64,000 bases of DNA, from assembly GCA_009760855.2 (NCBI GenBank), contig WPIO01000001.1, positions 20,208,001 through 20,272,000 on the forward strand. The letters are read 5' to 3'. The notes beneath the pieces were generated by a model that saw only the letters and a list, made by a program, of their open reading frames with translations, did no database searches and was not told the DNA's origin. Below are positions 1 to 11,640 of this stretch, one piece after another. Position 1 is the first letter of the stretch; every line of letters starts with the position of its first letter. A program made the position numbers and the translations under genes. This DNA is from Cristatella mucedo (lineage: Eukaryota > Bryozoa > Phylactolaemata > Cristatellidae).

Positions 1-339
1 TTTTGGAAAATTGGAAATCGTGTTCGCATGAATGTCACTAGCAGTTAGCAGCTGGTAGCAGTAACAGTGTCATGCACTACACACAGACTGCTAGTCAAAA
101 GCTTTTTGACACCCCTTGAATCTTGCATCCTATGTGTTTTTGAAAGGCTTTAGGGAAAATGGCCCTTTGAAATGCAAGTAGTACCACAGAATAAATTCCA
201 AATAGCCAAAGCCAAACAATCTATGTGACTTTCACGAAACAAATTTGGAGCATACTGCTATTTTATCCTAAAAACCGAGCCGAAGTCCAGAATTAAATCA
301 GGGGTAGGGAGCTGAATCGGCAAGTGCTAGGTTTTCCCA

Positions 340-475
340 ATACTGGTATGTTCTTAAGATAAGTAGCTGACCAATAACGACCATAGCCGTCGGCTCAAGC
401 CCTGTGGCACATCTGAATCGATCGTACAGAGATTAAGTTCTCTTTGGATATTATACAAATGACATTTTCTTCTAG
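340..475 (+). repeat. SINE-2 remnant (tRNA-like head, L2-like tail)
   Basis: The segment ends 'acagagattaagttctcttt' then 'ggatattatacaaatgacat', the same 3' module as the copy at 14.8-14.95 kb, preceded by a degraded tRNA-like head ('cgtcggctcaagccctg'). Much decayed. Confidence 0.45.
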
Positions 476-599
476 TTAAGGGTATTGAGCAAAGTTAGTC
501 CAGGCATTTGTGACATCCGTCTAGACAAAATGTAACTGCATCCTGGCAAGTATTCATGCCTCTGCTATAAGATGCCTACAGATGGTACGCAACTCAGTA

Positions 600-960
600 G
601 CTAAGCTTGTCAGTCGTGAACATTGCTAGTGCCTCGTTGAACCAGTTCCCTCCAACAGCACTGGCTTGCCATCAAAGAGCGTGTCGACTTGGAAGTTCAG
701 TCACTCACTCACAGGTTCTTTCATTTTCTTGCCCAGCTATACGAAATTCCAACTCCTCTGCCTTCTTCTTCTTATTATTATTAGAGGTTTTGGTATGGTC
801 TCTAAAATTGCTTCTGCTTTCGATTTACTGAGAAATGAGCTCAAGAGCATTCTTGTTACTGGGTCACATAGCTCTGTTGTCTTCACACATGCATGCTCAT
901 GCAATGACACTATTTTATGATTGAGCTTAGTATTTACGGAAATTCTGCTAAATAGATGAA
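600..960 (+). repeat. Degraded L2-clade LINE fragment
   Basis: 'cactggcttgccatcaaag' followed by 'cgtgtcgacttggaagttc' and 'ctcactcacaggttctttca' matches the conserved L2 3' ORF end seen better at 19.18-19.25 kb ('cactggcttccagtcaagca'). No intact frame. The rest of this stretch shows nothing else. Confidence 0.45.
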
Positions 961-1241
961 ATTTCAGCCTCCATAGTGAAATTTGTGCAAAGACATTATT
1001 GGAGAAGGCTGGTGTTATGAAGACAACATTGGCAGTGCTATCATAAATATTGTCAATGGGCTAGGCACTATATACTTACTTTTTAAATGGGTGGTCCGAT
1101 CGGTTTATCAAGTAGCAACTGCCAGCCTTAAGTTAGTAGGTGGTGTATTTATTTGCTGCCACCTGAGTACAGCAGTGTTTATTTCATTATTTCTTTGTCG
1201 CATCGTTACCTCATCGACAACGATTGATTTATTTTTGATAG

Positions 1242-1479
1242 CCTCGACCCGGATGGTGATCCACTCTGTGTATTGCTCATGATAGACTGCTATGCCCTGC
1301 AGTCGGAAGAGTATGGCTTCCTAGTGGAATTATTTGATGACTGGGATCCACGACGCAATCTCTCAAAGCTTCCTAACTTCGCTTACTCGGTACCTTTGGC
1401 ACTATATCATCTGTCTTGCTCCAAAAGTGACGATGGTGCCCCAAACGATGTTGGTTTTCTGAGTCGGGCAGACCGTATG
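1242..1479 (+). CDS. TCF25: TCF25 exon (first one in window)
   Basis: Acceptor 'gatag' ends at 1241; the donor is a consensus gtaagt at 1480. The exon opens with the last base of a split codon and then 79 whole codons. It carries the helical-repeat part of TCF25: 'LDPDGDPLCVLLMIDCYAL', then 'YGFLVELFDDWDPRRNLSK' and 'LPNFAYSVPLALYHLS', which line up with the vertebrate segment around 'NLSQLPNFAFSVPLAYF'. It ends in phase 0 on '...SRADRM', joining directly to the next exon's 'LQSALMMFPG'. Confidence 0.9.
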
Positions 1480-1829
1480 GTAAGTGACTTTGCGCCCATG
1501 TTATCTTGCTAGGATTAAGCACCTATTCATTGTTATTAGCTGCTACCTTTCTTGCGTGGCTTTTAAACATACATCTTTTATTCTGGATATTGGTGCTGTA
1601 GCTACCATATTCTAACATATGCGGCCTCTTGCAAGTATCAGAAGTGATCACCACTCGAGCTCACCACAAGGACTTTATTTCTTTGTGAGATTTTTAATGG
1701 CGACTGAGATCATATCACTGTGATATTATCACAGTCACTTGGAGTCATGTCATGTATTGTTAGTGGTTTATTGCACATAAAGCAAGAATTCCAAAGACAA
1801 GCATTTAGATAGGGCTCTGGAGTTATAGC

Positions 1830-2150
1830 AGGTCTGGTGACCACTAAGTTAGAGTGATTCAGTGCAACGCTTGGGAGATCGCGCAGGGCGGCTCGAGACA
1901 ATGCTGGAAATAGCAAACAAGCAGGCCTTCCGGCCAAATGGATCTCGCCTACCACTGCAGCTTCGGGTCGGCATTCTTTTCTTAATGACCAATTCACGGA
2001 CCCTAGCAATAGCACCCTCATCTAGGAATGCATTTGAATGGCGATAGCGCAACGATAATAGGCATGCACGATCATAACCAACAAGTGCATTGTTAATAGT
2101 CGGCAAAGCCAAATCTGCTGGTGGTATGGTGAGTAGGCTTCGGCACATTG
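1830..2150. repeat. Dispersed repeat block X, copy 1
   Basis: Shares 'tggtgaccactaa', 'acggctcgagacaatgc' / 'gcggctcgagacaatgc' and 'catgcacgatcat' in the same order and spacing with 10265-10520. In the second copy the block abuts the 5' end of an L2 element, so it may be LINE 5' sequence or an independent repeat. Confidence 0.5.
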
Positions 2151-2264
2151 GGACTCAAGCCATAAGTAGGAAGCGTTTACATGTCCATAAACACGTAATT
2201 TCTTGCGTGCCAAGGTCAAACAGTAAACAGATATGCTGTAAACATCTTAGCTGCAAAATAGTAA

Positions 2265-3640
2265 TACATTTGATATAGCACCCTCAGAGAACTCAATCTC
2301 TTTCTAGGCACTTTACATTTGCTGCAAAGGAAGCACGATCGAATGGTTAGTGGTAGCATGCTCGATTAACAACAAGAATAACATGGTTAAGGGTGACGTG
2401 CACAGGGGGTCAGCATGCAAGTGTGGTTAGTGGCAGCATGCACAGTGTCAGCATACATAAGCACATAAAGGACGAATAACATTGACCCACTAAACAATGC
2501 TGTGTTAAATAGGTGCATTTTTGGTTTCTTTTTAAATGTAGACAAATCAGGAGATGTCGTGATGCAGTTCGGAAGTGAGTTCCAGGCTTTGGGAGCATAC
2601 GAACTAAAGGCACGGTCTCTAAATGATTTGAGGTTCGTACCAGGTATAGGTAAACAATTAGATTCCGAAAAGTAGGTGGTACGATGCTTAGCCTAGTGGG
2701 GGAATTGATCTGGTAGGTAGGCTGGAGCCAAATAACGAGGGGAGATAAAAGTGAGTGACAGAATCTTGAAGTCGACGTGTTATTTGACTGGGAGCCAGTG
2801 CAGGTCGGCGAAAAGTGGTGTGATGTGGCAACTGCGACGCTCACGACAGACAAGCCTGGCTGCAGAGTTTTGCACCAGCTGCAATCGCATGATCGCACAT
2901 GCCGGTAGGCCAGTAAGCAGTGAGTTGCAGTAGTCGAGACGGGGTGTCACGAATGCATGGACCAACTTAAACGTGCTATCCTTATCTAAACAAGCCCGAA
3001 TTTTAGCAATGTTATGTAGCTGAAAGTAGGCAGATTTGACTGTGGAGCTGATGTGGTCGTCTAACGAGAGGTCACTTTGGAACATGAATCCTAGATTTCG
3101 ACATATTTATTGCGTTAGTTATGCATGGCAGCAGCAGATCAATGCAACGTAGGAGCAGGACAGTTAGAATAAGATCCAGTAGACTAGTTTTCTTTGATTG
3201 GGACATGAACTTTAGGACGAGGTCACTAGTGGCCTCCTTGGATGTAGACATTGAGGTGCTGCATTGAATTGAGGGACAGGACTCTAGGTGGAGGGCTTCC
3301 ACCCCAGGGATGGACTCCTTGATCTTGTCAATCTTGTCGACAAAGAAGCTAGAGAAGCAATCAGTTTCTGTAGACGGTGTTCGCAAGAACTTTAGTTTTC
3401 GGAAGAGAATTTTGCAATGACAAGAAAAGCTAGCTACCGCTTGGTATCGGGTGACGAGAACGAGATGTGCCACCTTGCACCCTCCTTCGAGCATATTATG
3501 CAGGGCATGCTCTTCTGGTTCAGAGCATCCAAGATGAGTCCTTGAATGCCCATCTTGCCTACCGTGCAGGCAAATAAACCATCGAACCTGCTGACATATA
3601 TATGGCCTAATGTTCGAGCTTGTCGGAGAAGCATTATAAG
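2265..3640 (-). mobile_element. L2-clade non-LTR retrotransposon, 5'-truncated, defective
   Basis: Read on the minus strand, 3085-2780 encodes the C-terminal reverse transcriptase/thumb region: 'DHISSTVKSAYFQLHNIAKI', 'FVTPRLDYCNSLLTGLPA', 'LFADLHWLPVK'. The 3' UTR runs to the signature 'gagaactcaatctctttctag' (plus-strand sense) at about 2283-2307. 3494-3072 contains fragments of an upstream linker in shifted frames. Frameshifts and stops make it inactive. It lies in the TCF25 intron 1480-4315. Confidence 0.8.
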
Positions 3641-4315
3641 AACATTAATGGATCATACTTTGTAGTGTATGTTTGATAATAATAATAATATGAATATTAT
3701 GACATTTATACAGCACCCTAGAAAAACCAAAATCTATAGACACTTTTACTTAATAATAATGTACTTGATAATGTACTTTATTTTATACTTATATTTGTGA
3801 AGCAGTGCTGGTCATGAAAGCTTCATCAATTTTACCAAGTCTCTCTGATCATTAGTATTAACATAATTGGATGGAACGACACTTGTTTTGTAGCCACAAA
3901 AGGCTTCACTGTTTTGCTATGAGCTCTTGATATGTTGACCCGTTGAGTCCTCGATTGGTCAGATTCCTTCAGTAATTTTACTAGCCTATTGTGACCGGTT
4001 CTGGTGTTGGCTGGCATGGCTCATTTACTTACTCAAGCACAGCTATGTGGTTTGATGTTAATTTTTGTGCTGTGATTTCCCTGAAATTCTGTATGGCTGT
4101 TGCTACTGATAATTGTGTTGCACAGTTTAATGTGATGCTGCAATAGGTGATATCTTCTTGCATATTAGCAAGCGACCACTGTATATGTAATTCGTTGCTT
4201 AAATGATGCGGTTCAAGCTCTTAGTTTCACGAATTGACTTGGTTTATGTCTGCTGTTTGGCTTCATCACATCTTCTCGTACCAGATTACAGCCTTGATTA
4301 TATTTTGCTTTCCAG

Positions 4316-4434
4316 CTGCAGTCAGCACTAATGATGTTTCCTGGACTTTTGATGCCACTTCTGGACAAGATAAATGTAAATCCCGAATTTGATGCCACTG
4401 CTGGAAAGCTGTTTGGTCCTGATGCACAGCTTAG
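4316..4434 (+). CDS. TCF25: TCF25 exon
   Basis: The acceptor 'ttgctttccag' ends at 4315; the donor gtgtgt begins at 4435. It has 39 codons plus two bases: 'LQSALMMFPGLLMPLLDKIN' followed by 'VNPEFDATAGKLFGPDAQL' and a split Arg codon. It corresponds to the family segment 'ALTMFPGVLLPLLE...FFGPNAEI'. Start phase 0 and end phase 2 fit both neighbours. The reverse-strand reading frame over this exon is spurious. Confidence 0.9.
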
Positions 4435-5062
4435 GTGTGTAACTTCTTTCTACTAATGTACTAATTTGGACCTTTCTACTTGTTTTATGGTTGCTTTCTG
4501 GTTGAGTTCTAACTGAAAAGTTCATATGCATAGACAGGATTAGGACAAGGGGCAGTCGGACCTTGGCCGTACCAGAGGCAGCTAGTCGTAGGAAGATGAA
4601 AGGGTGTCTAAGTCACCTTGCCACTTGACACGCCTCTGCATGGAGAGCCAGGGGAATGGGCCAGAGCTCATTGGTCCACTTTCCACCACCCTTTGAAACA
4701 GGTGACTTGGTATGACTCAGGCCTTTAGTTCAAAGGCCGTGTGTGTAAATTTGCAATGATGTAGCATATCTTTAGTTCTAGCACCCCTTTTGTTGTGTTA
4801 CTAGTGGTTTCGGCTATGTACAGTGTGTCTGATTTCTTTGAGGAGCTAAAGGGTCGGTGGATCAAATTGCAGTGTCATCTGTCGGTTCTGTTTATTAATA
4901 AACTAAAGCCCTTGTCAACATCTAGGTGCAATATTTTTCCATGTATCCTACACAGTTTTCTCGTGGGTGTGACTCTTTCTGCATGCCAACCATTCCACTG
5001 GGTGCTCAAGCAGTTTTTGCAATTGGTGCCCGCTCGGAGTTACTGGCAAGTCTTAGCCGATG

Positions 5063-5440
5063 TTAATAATAATTATAATAATAATGCACTTGATAAAGCT
5101 CCCTCAGAGAACTCAATCACTTTCTAGGTGCTTTAATTTTACTGCAAAGGGAAACACGATTGAATGGTCAGTAATATCGTGCTTGATAAACAAAATGAAT
5201 AACATGGTTAGGGGTGACATGCACAGGGTCAGCATGCAAATATGGTTAGTGGCAGCATGCACATTGTCAGCACGCATAAGCACATGAAGGAAGAATCACA
5301 GGGACCAACTAAATGCTGTCCTAAGTAGGTGTTTTTAAGTTCTTTTTAAATGTGGTCAGGTCAGGGGATGTTCTGACGCAGGTCGGGAGGGAGTTCCAGG
5401 CTTTGGGAGCATACGAACTAAATGCACGGTCTCCAAAGAT
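5063..5440 (-). mobile_element. L2 3' end, minus orientation, with (AAT)n
   Basis: (AAT) repeats at 5064-5085 followed by 'gcacttgataaagctccctc' and about 350 bp of L2 3' UTR, ending in ORF-end sequence at 'ctttgggagcatacgaacta'. 5'-truncated insertion in the TCF25 intron 4435-5647. Confidence 0.75.
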
Positions 5441-5647
5441 GTTTCTTAAAGTTGCTATGTTTGCTGGTCTTGTTGTCCGTCTGGTCTGCCATCATGTATA
5501 CTGCATAAACCATTGTTTCCTAATGTAAATTCACCAGCCATTCTGCAGTTACTGGACCGAATACAGTTAGCTATTTTATTAGGACAGCATGACTTCTTGC
5601 ACTTGGCATAGCCAACAATGTTGCTATTTCACACTTGTTTGTTGCAG

Positions 5648-5906
5648 GCAACCTGTCGCCTTGCAGCAACTCATCTCACTGTACATAGATCGCTGTCACC
5701 CATGTTGGAAGACGGCTGGCGTGGTGCAGTGGTTGGAAGGAAACGTCACCCGGCTAATAAAAAGATCCACAGATCTTACGACTTTAGCAGAAATCGAAAG
5801 ATATGCCCGGACCCGTGACTCGTGCTTTCGTGGATCTACCCCTGTCAACGTGTACCGTCACATCATTATGTCTGAAGTGAAATCGGTTGCGGTTGCTCTA
5901 CCTCCG
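5648..5906 (+). CDS. TCF25: TCF25 exon
   Basis: The acceptor 'tttgttgcag' ends at 5647; the donor gtttgt starts at 5907 (weak but correct GT). The first G completes an Arg codon, then 86 codons follow: 'QPVALQQLISLYIDRCHPCW', 'VVQWLEGNVTRLIKR' and 'VYRHIIMSEVKSVAVALPP'. These match the TCF25 pattern '[20 protein letters not shown]', 'WLEENV', 'IHRHVILSEIKEAVAALPP'. Ends in phase 0. Confidence 0.92.
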
Positions 5907-6129
5907 GTTTGTATTGCTATTGTTGCAAATTGTAAATGACCATGCTGCCCTACTCGTGTGTGTTTTTCCTAGTAAGGAAAAGGACTTGATGCATGGAGTC
6001 CTTCTGGGCTTTGTATGAGCTCGCTATTCCCGAATGACCTTGGCTGTGAGGAATCCGCGATTGCCTGGAATGTTTGCTAGCGCTGTGATGTGGTATCATG
6101 TGGCTTCATCGGTATGATCAAAGTTGGAT

Positions 6130-6255
6130 GGTAATAATAATAATAATAATAACAATAATAATACGTTTGTGCATTGCCCTCAGAGAACTTTAACTCTTTC
6201 TCGGCACTTTACATGTGCTGCAAAGGAAGCATGATCGAATGGTTATTGGTAGCTT
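6130..6255 (-). mobile_element. L2 3' terminal fragment with (AAT)n
   Basis: (AAT/AAC)n at 6130-6163, then 'gcattgccctcagagaactt' and 'ctttacatgtgctgcaaagg'. Only about 100 bp of 3' UTR is retained. It lies in the TCF25 intron 5907-11267. Confidence 0.65.
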
Positions 6256-6639
6256 TCCCGAGCAGGTGTCGATATGCAGTAAGTGAAAGTGGCAGCCATT
6301 TACCAGTGTTACAGCTTTCTCAATCTTTTAGCCCTCTTTAAATGTGCTTCGGCTTCTGTGAAATTATTAAGGCACGACTGTCGCTCTGAGCACGACGAGG
6401 TCACTTCGTCTATTGTAAAGCTAGACACACGATCTAACTTTTTGAATTATCATCTCATACTACTAGCAGGATCGCCAAAGAACCTTGGCCAGTTGTATCA
6501 AAGAAGAGTAGCGTGATCATCATAGGAAATTAGTATTATTAAGTTGGTCGTTCAAAAGTTAAACCATGTAAATGTAGCCTAAAGAAGAGGCAAGTTTCTA
6601 TTACCCACCTTGTGTCTAAAAGCTATTTAGAAATAACTG

Positions 6640-6930
6640 TCTACACACTAACATTGATACTCCTTGATGGGCTGTGATTAGCTAGCCCATATGTGAACAT
6701 ATCTGATGGCTGTCAATCAGCTTTTGTCGATTTGCAATAAGTTGAAGAATCTATTTCATTTGGTTACTTTTCCCCTTAACATTTTGTGGAACCCACTGCT
6801 GGCCATCCTGATGTGTGACTTTCAGGAGACATTCCTGTATTGCCTGCTGAAAGGGGTAAGCAGATGGGCCAAGGCTGTTCTGCTGTGATATAAATGAGGG
6901 AGGCTGTTGGATCAGCTGATCTGTTTACTT
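6640..6930 (+). repeat. Decayed SINE-1 copy
   Basis: Its 3' end 'ggccaaggctgttctgctgt' then 'aatgagggaggctgttgg' and 'atcagctgatctg' matches the SINE-1 tail ('aaggctcttctgtcgctata', 'aggctgttaaatcagct'). The head is poorly preserved. Confidence 0.4.
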
Positions 6931-7539
6931 CACTATCCATACTACCTTATGTTCGGCCAGCCAATGATCCTATGGTAAAAGGTTGACCTTTAATGCCTAG
7001 GCTTGAGGCCACCATCATGCTAAACAGTTTGAATAGAGTGTGCAGCTCTCGTTCGGGGCATTACAAAACCGAGGCAAGTTTGGCAGGATTAGCCGGCTTA
7101 ACTTTCATCAGTGTAGATGCAACTTCAAGCTGTTTAAGCAGTTTGAAAGTAAGATTATGCTATAGGTTTACTTGACTGTCGTTAGTATATTTGATGCAAA
7201 TATTGTACAAGAAAAAGTAGTGGATGGGAAAACCCTAACGGTGATAAATAATGAAAAAGTTAATTATGTAAATGCTGCAATGCCAATATATCTATATGCA
7301 TATGTAGATGTCCGTATGCCCACCTATATATTATGCTATGCATAATGCATATAAAAGTTATACAAGTTGCTATATATCACTTCTGTTGAGTTCACACATG
7401 CAAGGTTGTTATACCTCAAAGACGTATGTGACCGAGCTATGTATATATGTTTGTACACTAACTTCTCTAACTCCATAATGGCGCAAAGACTAACTGAGTG
7501 TTAGGGGTAAGATGGCGGGTGCTCACGTAAGGTACAAAG

Positions 7540-10290
7540 GACAAATCACAAGGACCCAACGAGTGTTGTGAGGAACCGGTGGTTATTTTGCTTTTTTTTA
7601 AATGATGTCAAGTCAGGGCATGTCCTGACGTCATTCGGGGGTGAGTTTTAGACTTTGGGAGCGTACGACCTTAAGGTACGATTTACCAAGTATTTGACCT
7701 TGGTTCGAGGCTTAGCTAAACGATTTGAGTCAGAAGAGCAGGTGGTAAGATGCCTAGTCTAGTTAGGGAATAGCTGATAGATAGGCTTGAGCCATAGAAT
7801 GAAGGGTCCTAAACGTGAATGACAAAACCTAGAAGTCGATACGCTGCTTGATTGGGAGCCAGTGCAGGTTGGCAAGAAGTAGCATGATGTGGCAACTGCA
7901 GCTCTCACAACAGACACGCCTGGTGCACAGTTTTGCACCAGTTGTAAGCACTTTATTGCACAGACCAGAAGACCTAAGAGTAGTGAGTTACAGAATTCGG
8001 GACGGAATGTCACGAATTGATTAACCAACTTGGAAGCTGTATCCCTGTCTAAGCAGGCCCACATATTTGCAATGTTACGTAGCTGAAAGTAAGCAGACTT
8101 GGTTGGGGAGATCACGTGGTCGTCTAGTGGCAGCGTCACTTTGGAAAGGGATTTTGTACCGGTACAACAAGGGTTGCTGGTTGCGTCCATTATAAGGGAT
8201 AAGTTTTCCAATTTCTGTGTGCGCTAGGTTTCCCCACTGCAAGTAAGTTGGTTTTAATGTCATTCAATTTGAGTAGGTGTGTCGCCATCCAAGTGCGGAT
8301 ATCAGCAATCAAGTTGAAAGAGTTTGACATGTTGGAAGGCATGGAGAGATCAAAGCACAGGTACAGCTGTGTGTCATTTGTATAGATATGGCAGCCTGGA
8401 GTGTACCTGGTGATTACATCGGCAGGAGAAACAATACGAATTGTGAATAGATTGTGGAAAGATGCAGACCAAGCACGGAGCCCTTCGGTATGTCCTGTAC
8501 TTCAGAGGCTTCTCTAACGATTGTTGGCTGTTGACATCAATTTTCTGGAGTCTCCCGCTGAGATCAGACCTAGACCATTGCAGTGCAGTGCCAGTGGTGC
8601 CCGTGCTGTATGAGAGGCACTTGAGAAGGACTTTGGGATCAAGAATATCAAACGCGGCCGAAAGATTAAGCAAAACAAGCAGAGAGACTCTACCGAAGTC
8701 TGCGTTTCTAAGTCTGTCATTATACACACGAAGCAAGACTTACTATGGAGTGAGTAACTCTAAAATTTTACTGGAATTTACTTGCTTGGTTGAAGTTGTA
8801 ATGTAAGATTTACCTGGTTTACCACTACTTGCTCCAGTTTATTTTATAGGAATGGCAGTAGGGAGATAAGTTGCTCAAGCTCTCTTGGTCTAGTGTTGCC
8901 TTCTTAATGAGCAGCCTAATAGCTGCCTTGTTGAAAGGTCCGGGACAAGACCTGAGGCTAAGGACATAATTATAATGCTAGCTATGCATGGTAGCAGCAT
9001 GTCGACGTATCGAAGAAGTATACTATGGGAATAGGTCTGGATAAGTAGAAGTCTCCTGAGATTGGGAGCTAAATTCAAGATGAGGTCAGTAGTGGCATAT
9101 TTGAATGGAGACATTGAGTTTTTCTAAAGATCGAAGGGAGAGGAGTCCTGTGTGGGTATTAGTGGGAAAGATAAGTCCGGTTTGGCTTAGCTCAGAGATG
9201 GACTCCTTGATCTTGTCTATCTTTTGCTGGCAAAGAAGCTAGAGTTGTGATTTCAAGATTGCCACAAAGATCACTGGGGGAATGTGCTGGGACCTGGGAG
9301 CAGCTAAGAATATGGTTGATGGTAGTCGTCAGCATTTTTTGATTGTGCATCTATGATTCGACAATGTTTTTTGTTTTTTTAGAGAAGATAGACTACTTGG
9401 CCTTTGCTAGGGTATATTGGTATGATCTACTGTAACCCTCGTGTTCCTTTCTATGAACAATCAGTCCTGATCTTTTAATGTCTGCATTGAACCACCCGCC
9501 ATCTTGACGAGGGCGCATAGTGTGCTTAGTCAGAGCAGCAAACTCATTAAGAACATCGGCTAGTGTCGTGTTATACCATTCCACTATTAGAGGACAGATC
9601 GAAAAGATGATTGAGCAGCAGAGGCAATGGAGATATTTCCGTTCGGACAGCATCAGTGTCAAGGGTCTTAAAGTTTCGTGATTCAAATGTGATAAGGGTG
9701 GGGAGGAGGGCACACACAGACTGCAGACTGAGTGAGATCCACATATGGTCAGATGGGCAGAATTTTGTATTAGTAGCAGACGATAGCTGCAATCGAGGGA
9801 GAATATTAGATTGAATGTGTGAGCTATGTTGTTAGTGGGGTCATGCACATGAACTGCAAGAGAAAATTACTCAGTCATTGCATGAAATTCGGCACCTGAA
9901 TCAGTTGAGTTGTCGACATGAATTTTAAAATCACGTAGGATGAGGAAGAGAGGATTTCTTTCACACAGAATCGAAATGAAATTTTTAAATCTGAAGCAAA
10001 GGATGACTTGTGTTGGGTGGCAGTAGATTACTGCCACCGTTGGCAACTTGCTGGAGACACTCCAAACATGTGATTCGAAAGGCCACTTCGAGGGGATTGC
10101 AAATGGTTTGAAATACTGTAACGTGTGACAATGGAAGCTCTTTCAGTTTTAATTGATCAGAGGTATAAAAGAATGAGAAGCCTATTGTGGTGGCATCGAT
10201 TATTGTCGAGCAGTTGGTCGATTTCAACCCGGTCTTGGTTCAAGCAACATTCAAGACCGTCGTCGGGGTTTTATTGGGCCTGGTGACCAC
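7540..10290 (-). mobile_element. Longest L2-clade LINE copy: endonuclease, linker and RT remnants
   Basis: On the minus strand, from 10.2 kb downward: an APE-endonuclease remnant around 9930-9890 ('DFKIHVDNSTDSG', the conserved GDFNIH-type motif), 'HDPTNNIAHTFNLIFSLDCS' at about 9848-9780, and the linker 'EWYNTTLADVLNEFAALTKH' with 'RQDGGWFNADIKRS'. The RT follows at 8736-8460 ('RVSLLVLLNLSAAFDILDPK', 'ALQWSRSDLSGRLQK'), and the RT end/thumb at 8211-7759 ('KSAYFQLRNIANMWACL'). Several stops and frameshifts; the 3' UTR fades near 7540. This is the reference copy for the family in this window. Confidence 0.8.
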
Positions 10291-10520
10291 TAATTTAGAC
10301 TGACACATTCACAGCACTACTCTGGGGAAAGCATGCTGGACGGCTCGAGACAATGCAGGAAATATATATATAGTTTTGGCCTCTTTCCCTGTGCTTGCTG
10401 CAAGTGGGTTTCCTACAGAAATACCCAATGCACAAGCCTTGGTAGAAGCAACACTAGCAAAGCGATAACAGACATGCACGATCATCACCTAATAGTGAGG
10501 TCACCAACAGTCGGTGAAGC
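10265..10520. repeat. Dispersed repeat block X, copy 2
   Basis: Shares 'ctggtgaccactaa', 'cggctcgagacaatgc', 'gcgataacagacatgcacga' with 1830-2110. It is continuous with the 5' side of the minus-strand L2 element at 7540-10290, which suggests that it could be part of the L2 5' region. Confidence 0.5.
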
Positions 10521-11267
10521 TTTAATCGAAGCCTGCTCCGATGCAGAAGTGCCGTCCAGTAGATGGGGCACCGAGCTGGCCAGTAGGGCCGACACCGTGA
10601 AGCATGCGGTTTCTAGTGGTGAAACAGGATTGTTGAGAAAGGTGTGTCAGTGGAGAAAAGCCTTCCCTTGCAATGATATGCCATAGTATTTCCCATCTTA
10701 ATTTCTTTGATCCTATGCATATTTCTTCTCTGTAGAGTTATTTGTCATAGTCCAGGATAGGTTTTTTTTTTTATTCTAGCACTACCGATTGGTATCAAGC
10801 ATGCCACCAGCCTCATAGAAGTACTACCAGTAGCAAAGTTAATGCTTGGCAGCATAGCAAGTTGTCTGCCAAACCTTAAGTTAGAATGCTGAACCCTTGA
10901 AACTTCTTTGAGAACATGATCGGATCTCTTTGTTTCTAGGTTCAGCATGGTACTGTATGGTAGGTAAATAACGGGTTCACTTGTTGATCGGCCCACTTTC
11001 GGATACACTGCCAGCTGATTTGTGCTGTTTGCCTCTGTTCGCTTACCTTCTTGCTCCAATGCCCTTAGAATCAAGAACTTGTGTGGGTCGTTGGCATTAG
11101 CTCGAACGCAGCTAACTTGGCTCAGGTTCAGCTGGCTTGTACCGTGCACTATTGAGTTAGTGCTATCTGCTGGCTCCACTTCCCAGGGGCAAGGCAGGCC
11201 ACATTAGACGCTGGGAGCTCCATATATCCATGGTGGTAGCAGCCGGTGGATTTTCTTGTCCTTGAAG

Positions 11268-11420
11268 GAGTATTCCAATACACCCATCGTGAGCTACGAC
11301 CCGCTGCCACCGAGGGATTCTATCCAGTCATACGAGAGGCCCGAGCGCCGGCGTCGTGTGGAGAGCCAGAGCGCTCTGTCAGCCTTCTTTCACTCTCTGC
11401 TACCCAACTTCAACCCACAG
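11268..11420 (+). CDS. TCF25: TCF25 exon
   Basis: The acceptor 'cttgaag' ends at 11267; the donor gtatgc starts at 11421. It has 51 whole codons: 'EYSNTPIVSYDPLPPRDSIQ', 'SYERPERRRRVESQSALSAF', 'FHSLLPNFNPQ'. This is the most diagnostic TCF25 block (vertebrate 'FDPLPPSDTIYSYVRPER...ALFFRSLLPNY'). The polypyrimidine stretch before the acceptor is 'ttttcttgtccttg'. Confidence 0.92.
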
Positions 11421-11640
11421 GTATGCAACTCACCACGAATGGTCTTGTTCGCTCTCCATATCCCGTTGCAGAGCAATGCTGGCAGCCACTGCTGCCCAGT
11501 GCCAGGCGGTAGGAATATCAAGATGGAGGCCCCAGATCCACTGGATACTTTTCCCCTACGCTGGCTCATTTCGGCGTTTGTCTCATGCACACTGCAAATG
11601 CACTGCTGCCATGCCAGTGTCTGCACCATCTTTGCCTTAG

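Noticed and set aside
600-960. Missing upstream TCF25 exon
   Set aside because: The frames here match L2 ORF-end DNA, not the TCF25 '...TALEFCKLLLS' segment.
5060-5100. CRISPR-like or satellite array in the repeated AAT-plus-block units
   Set aside because: The units are dispersed, in both orientations, and continuous with LINE 3' UTR; there is no regular spacer structure.
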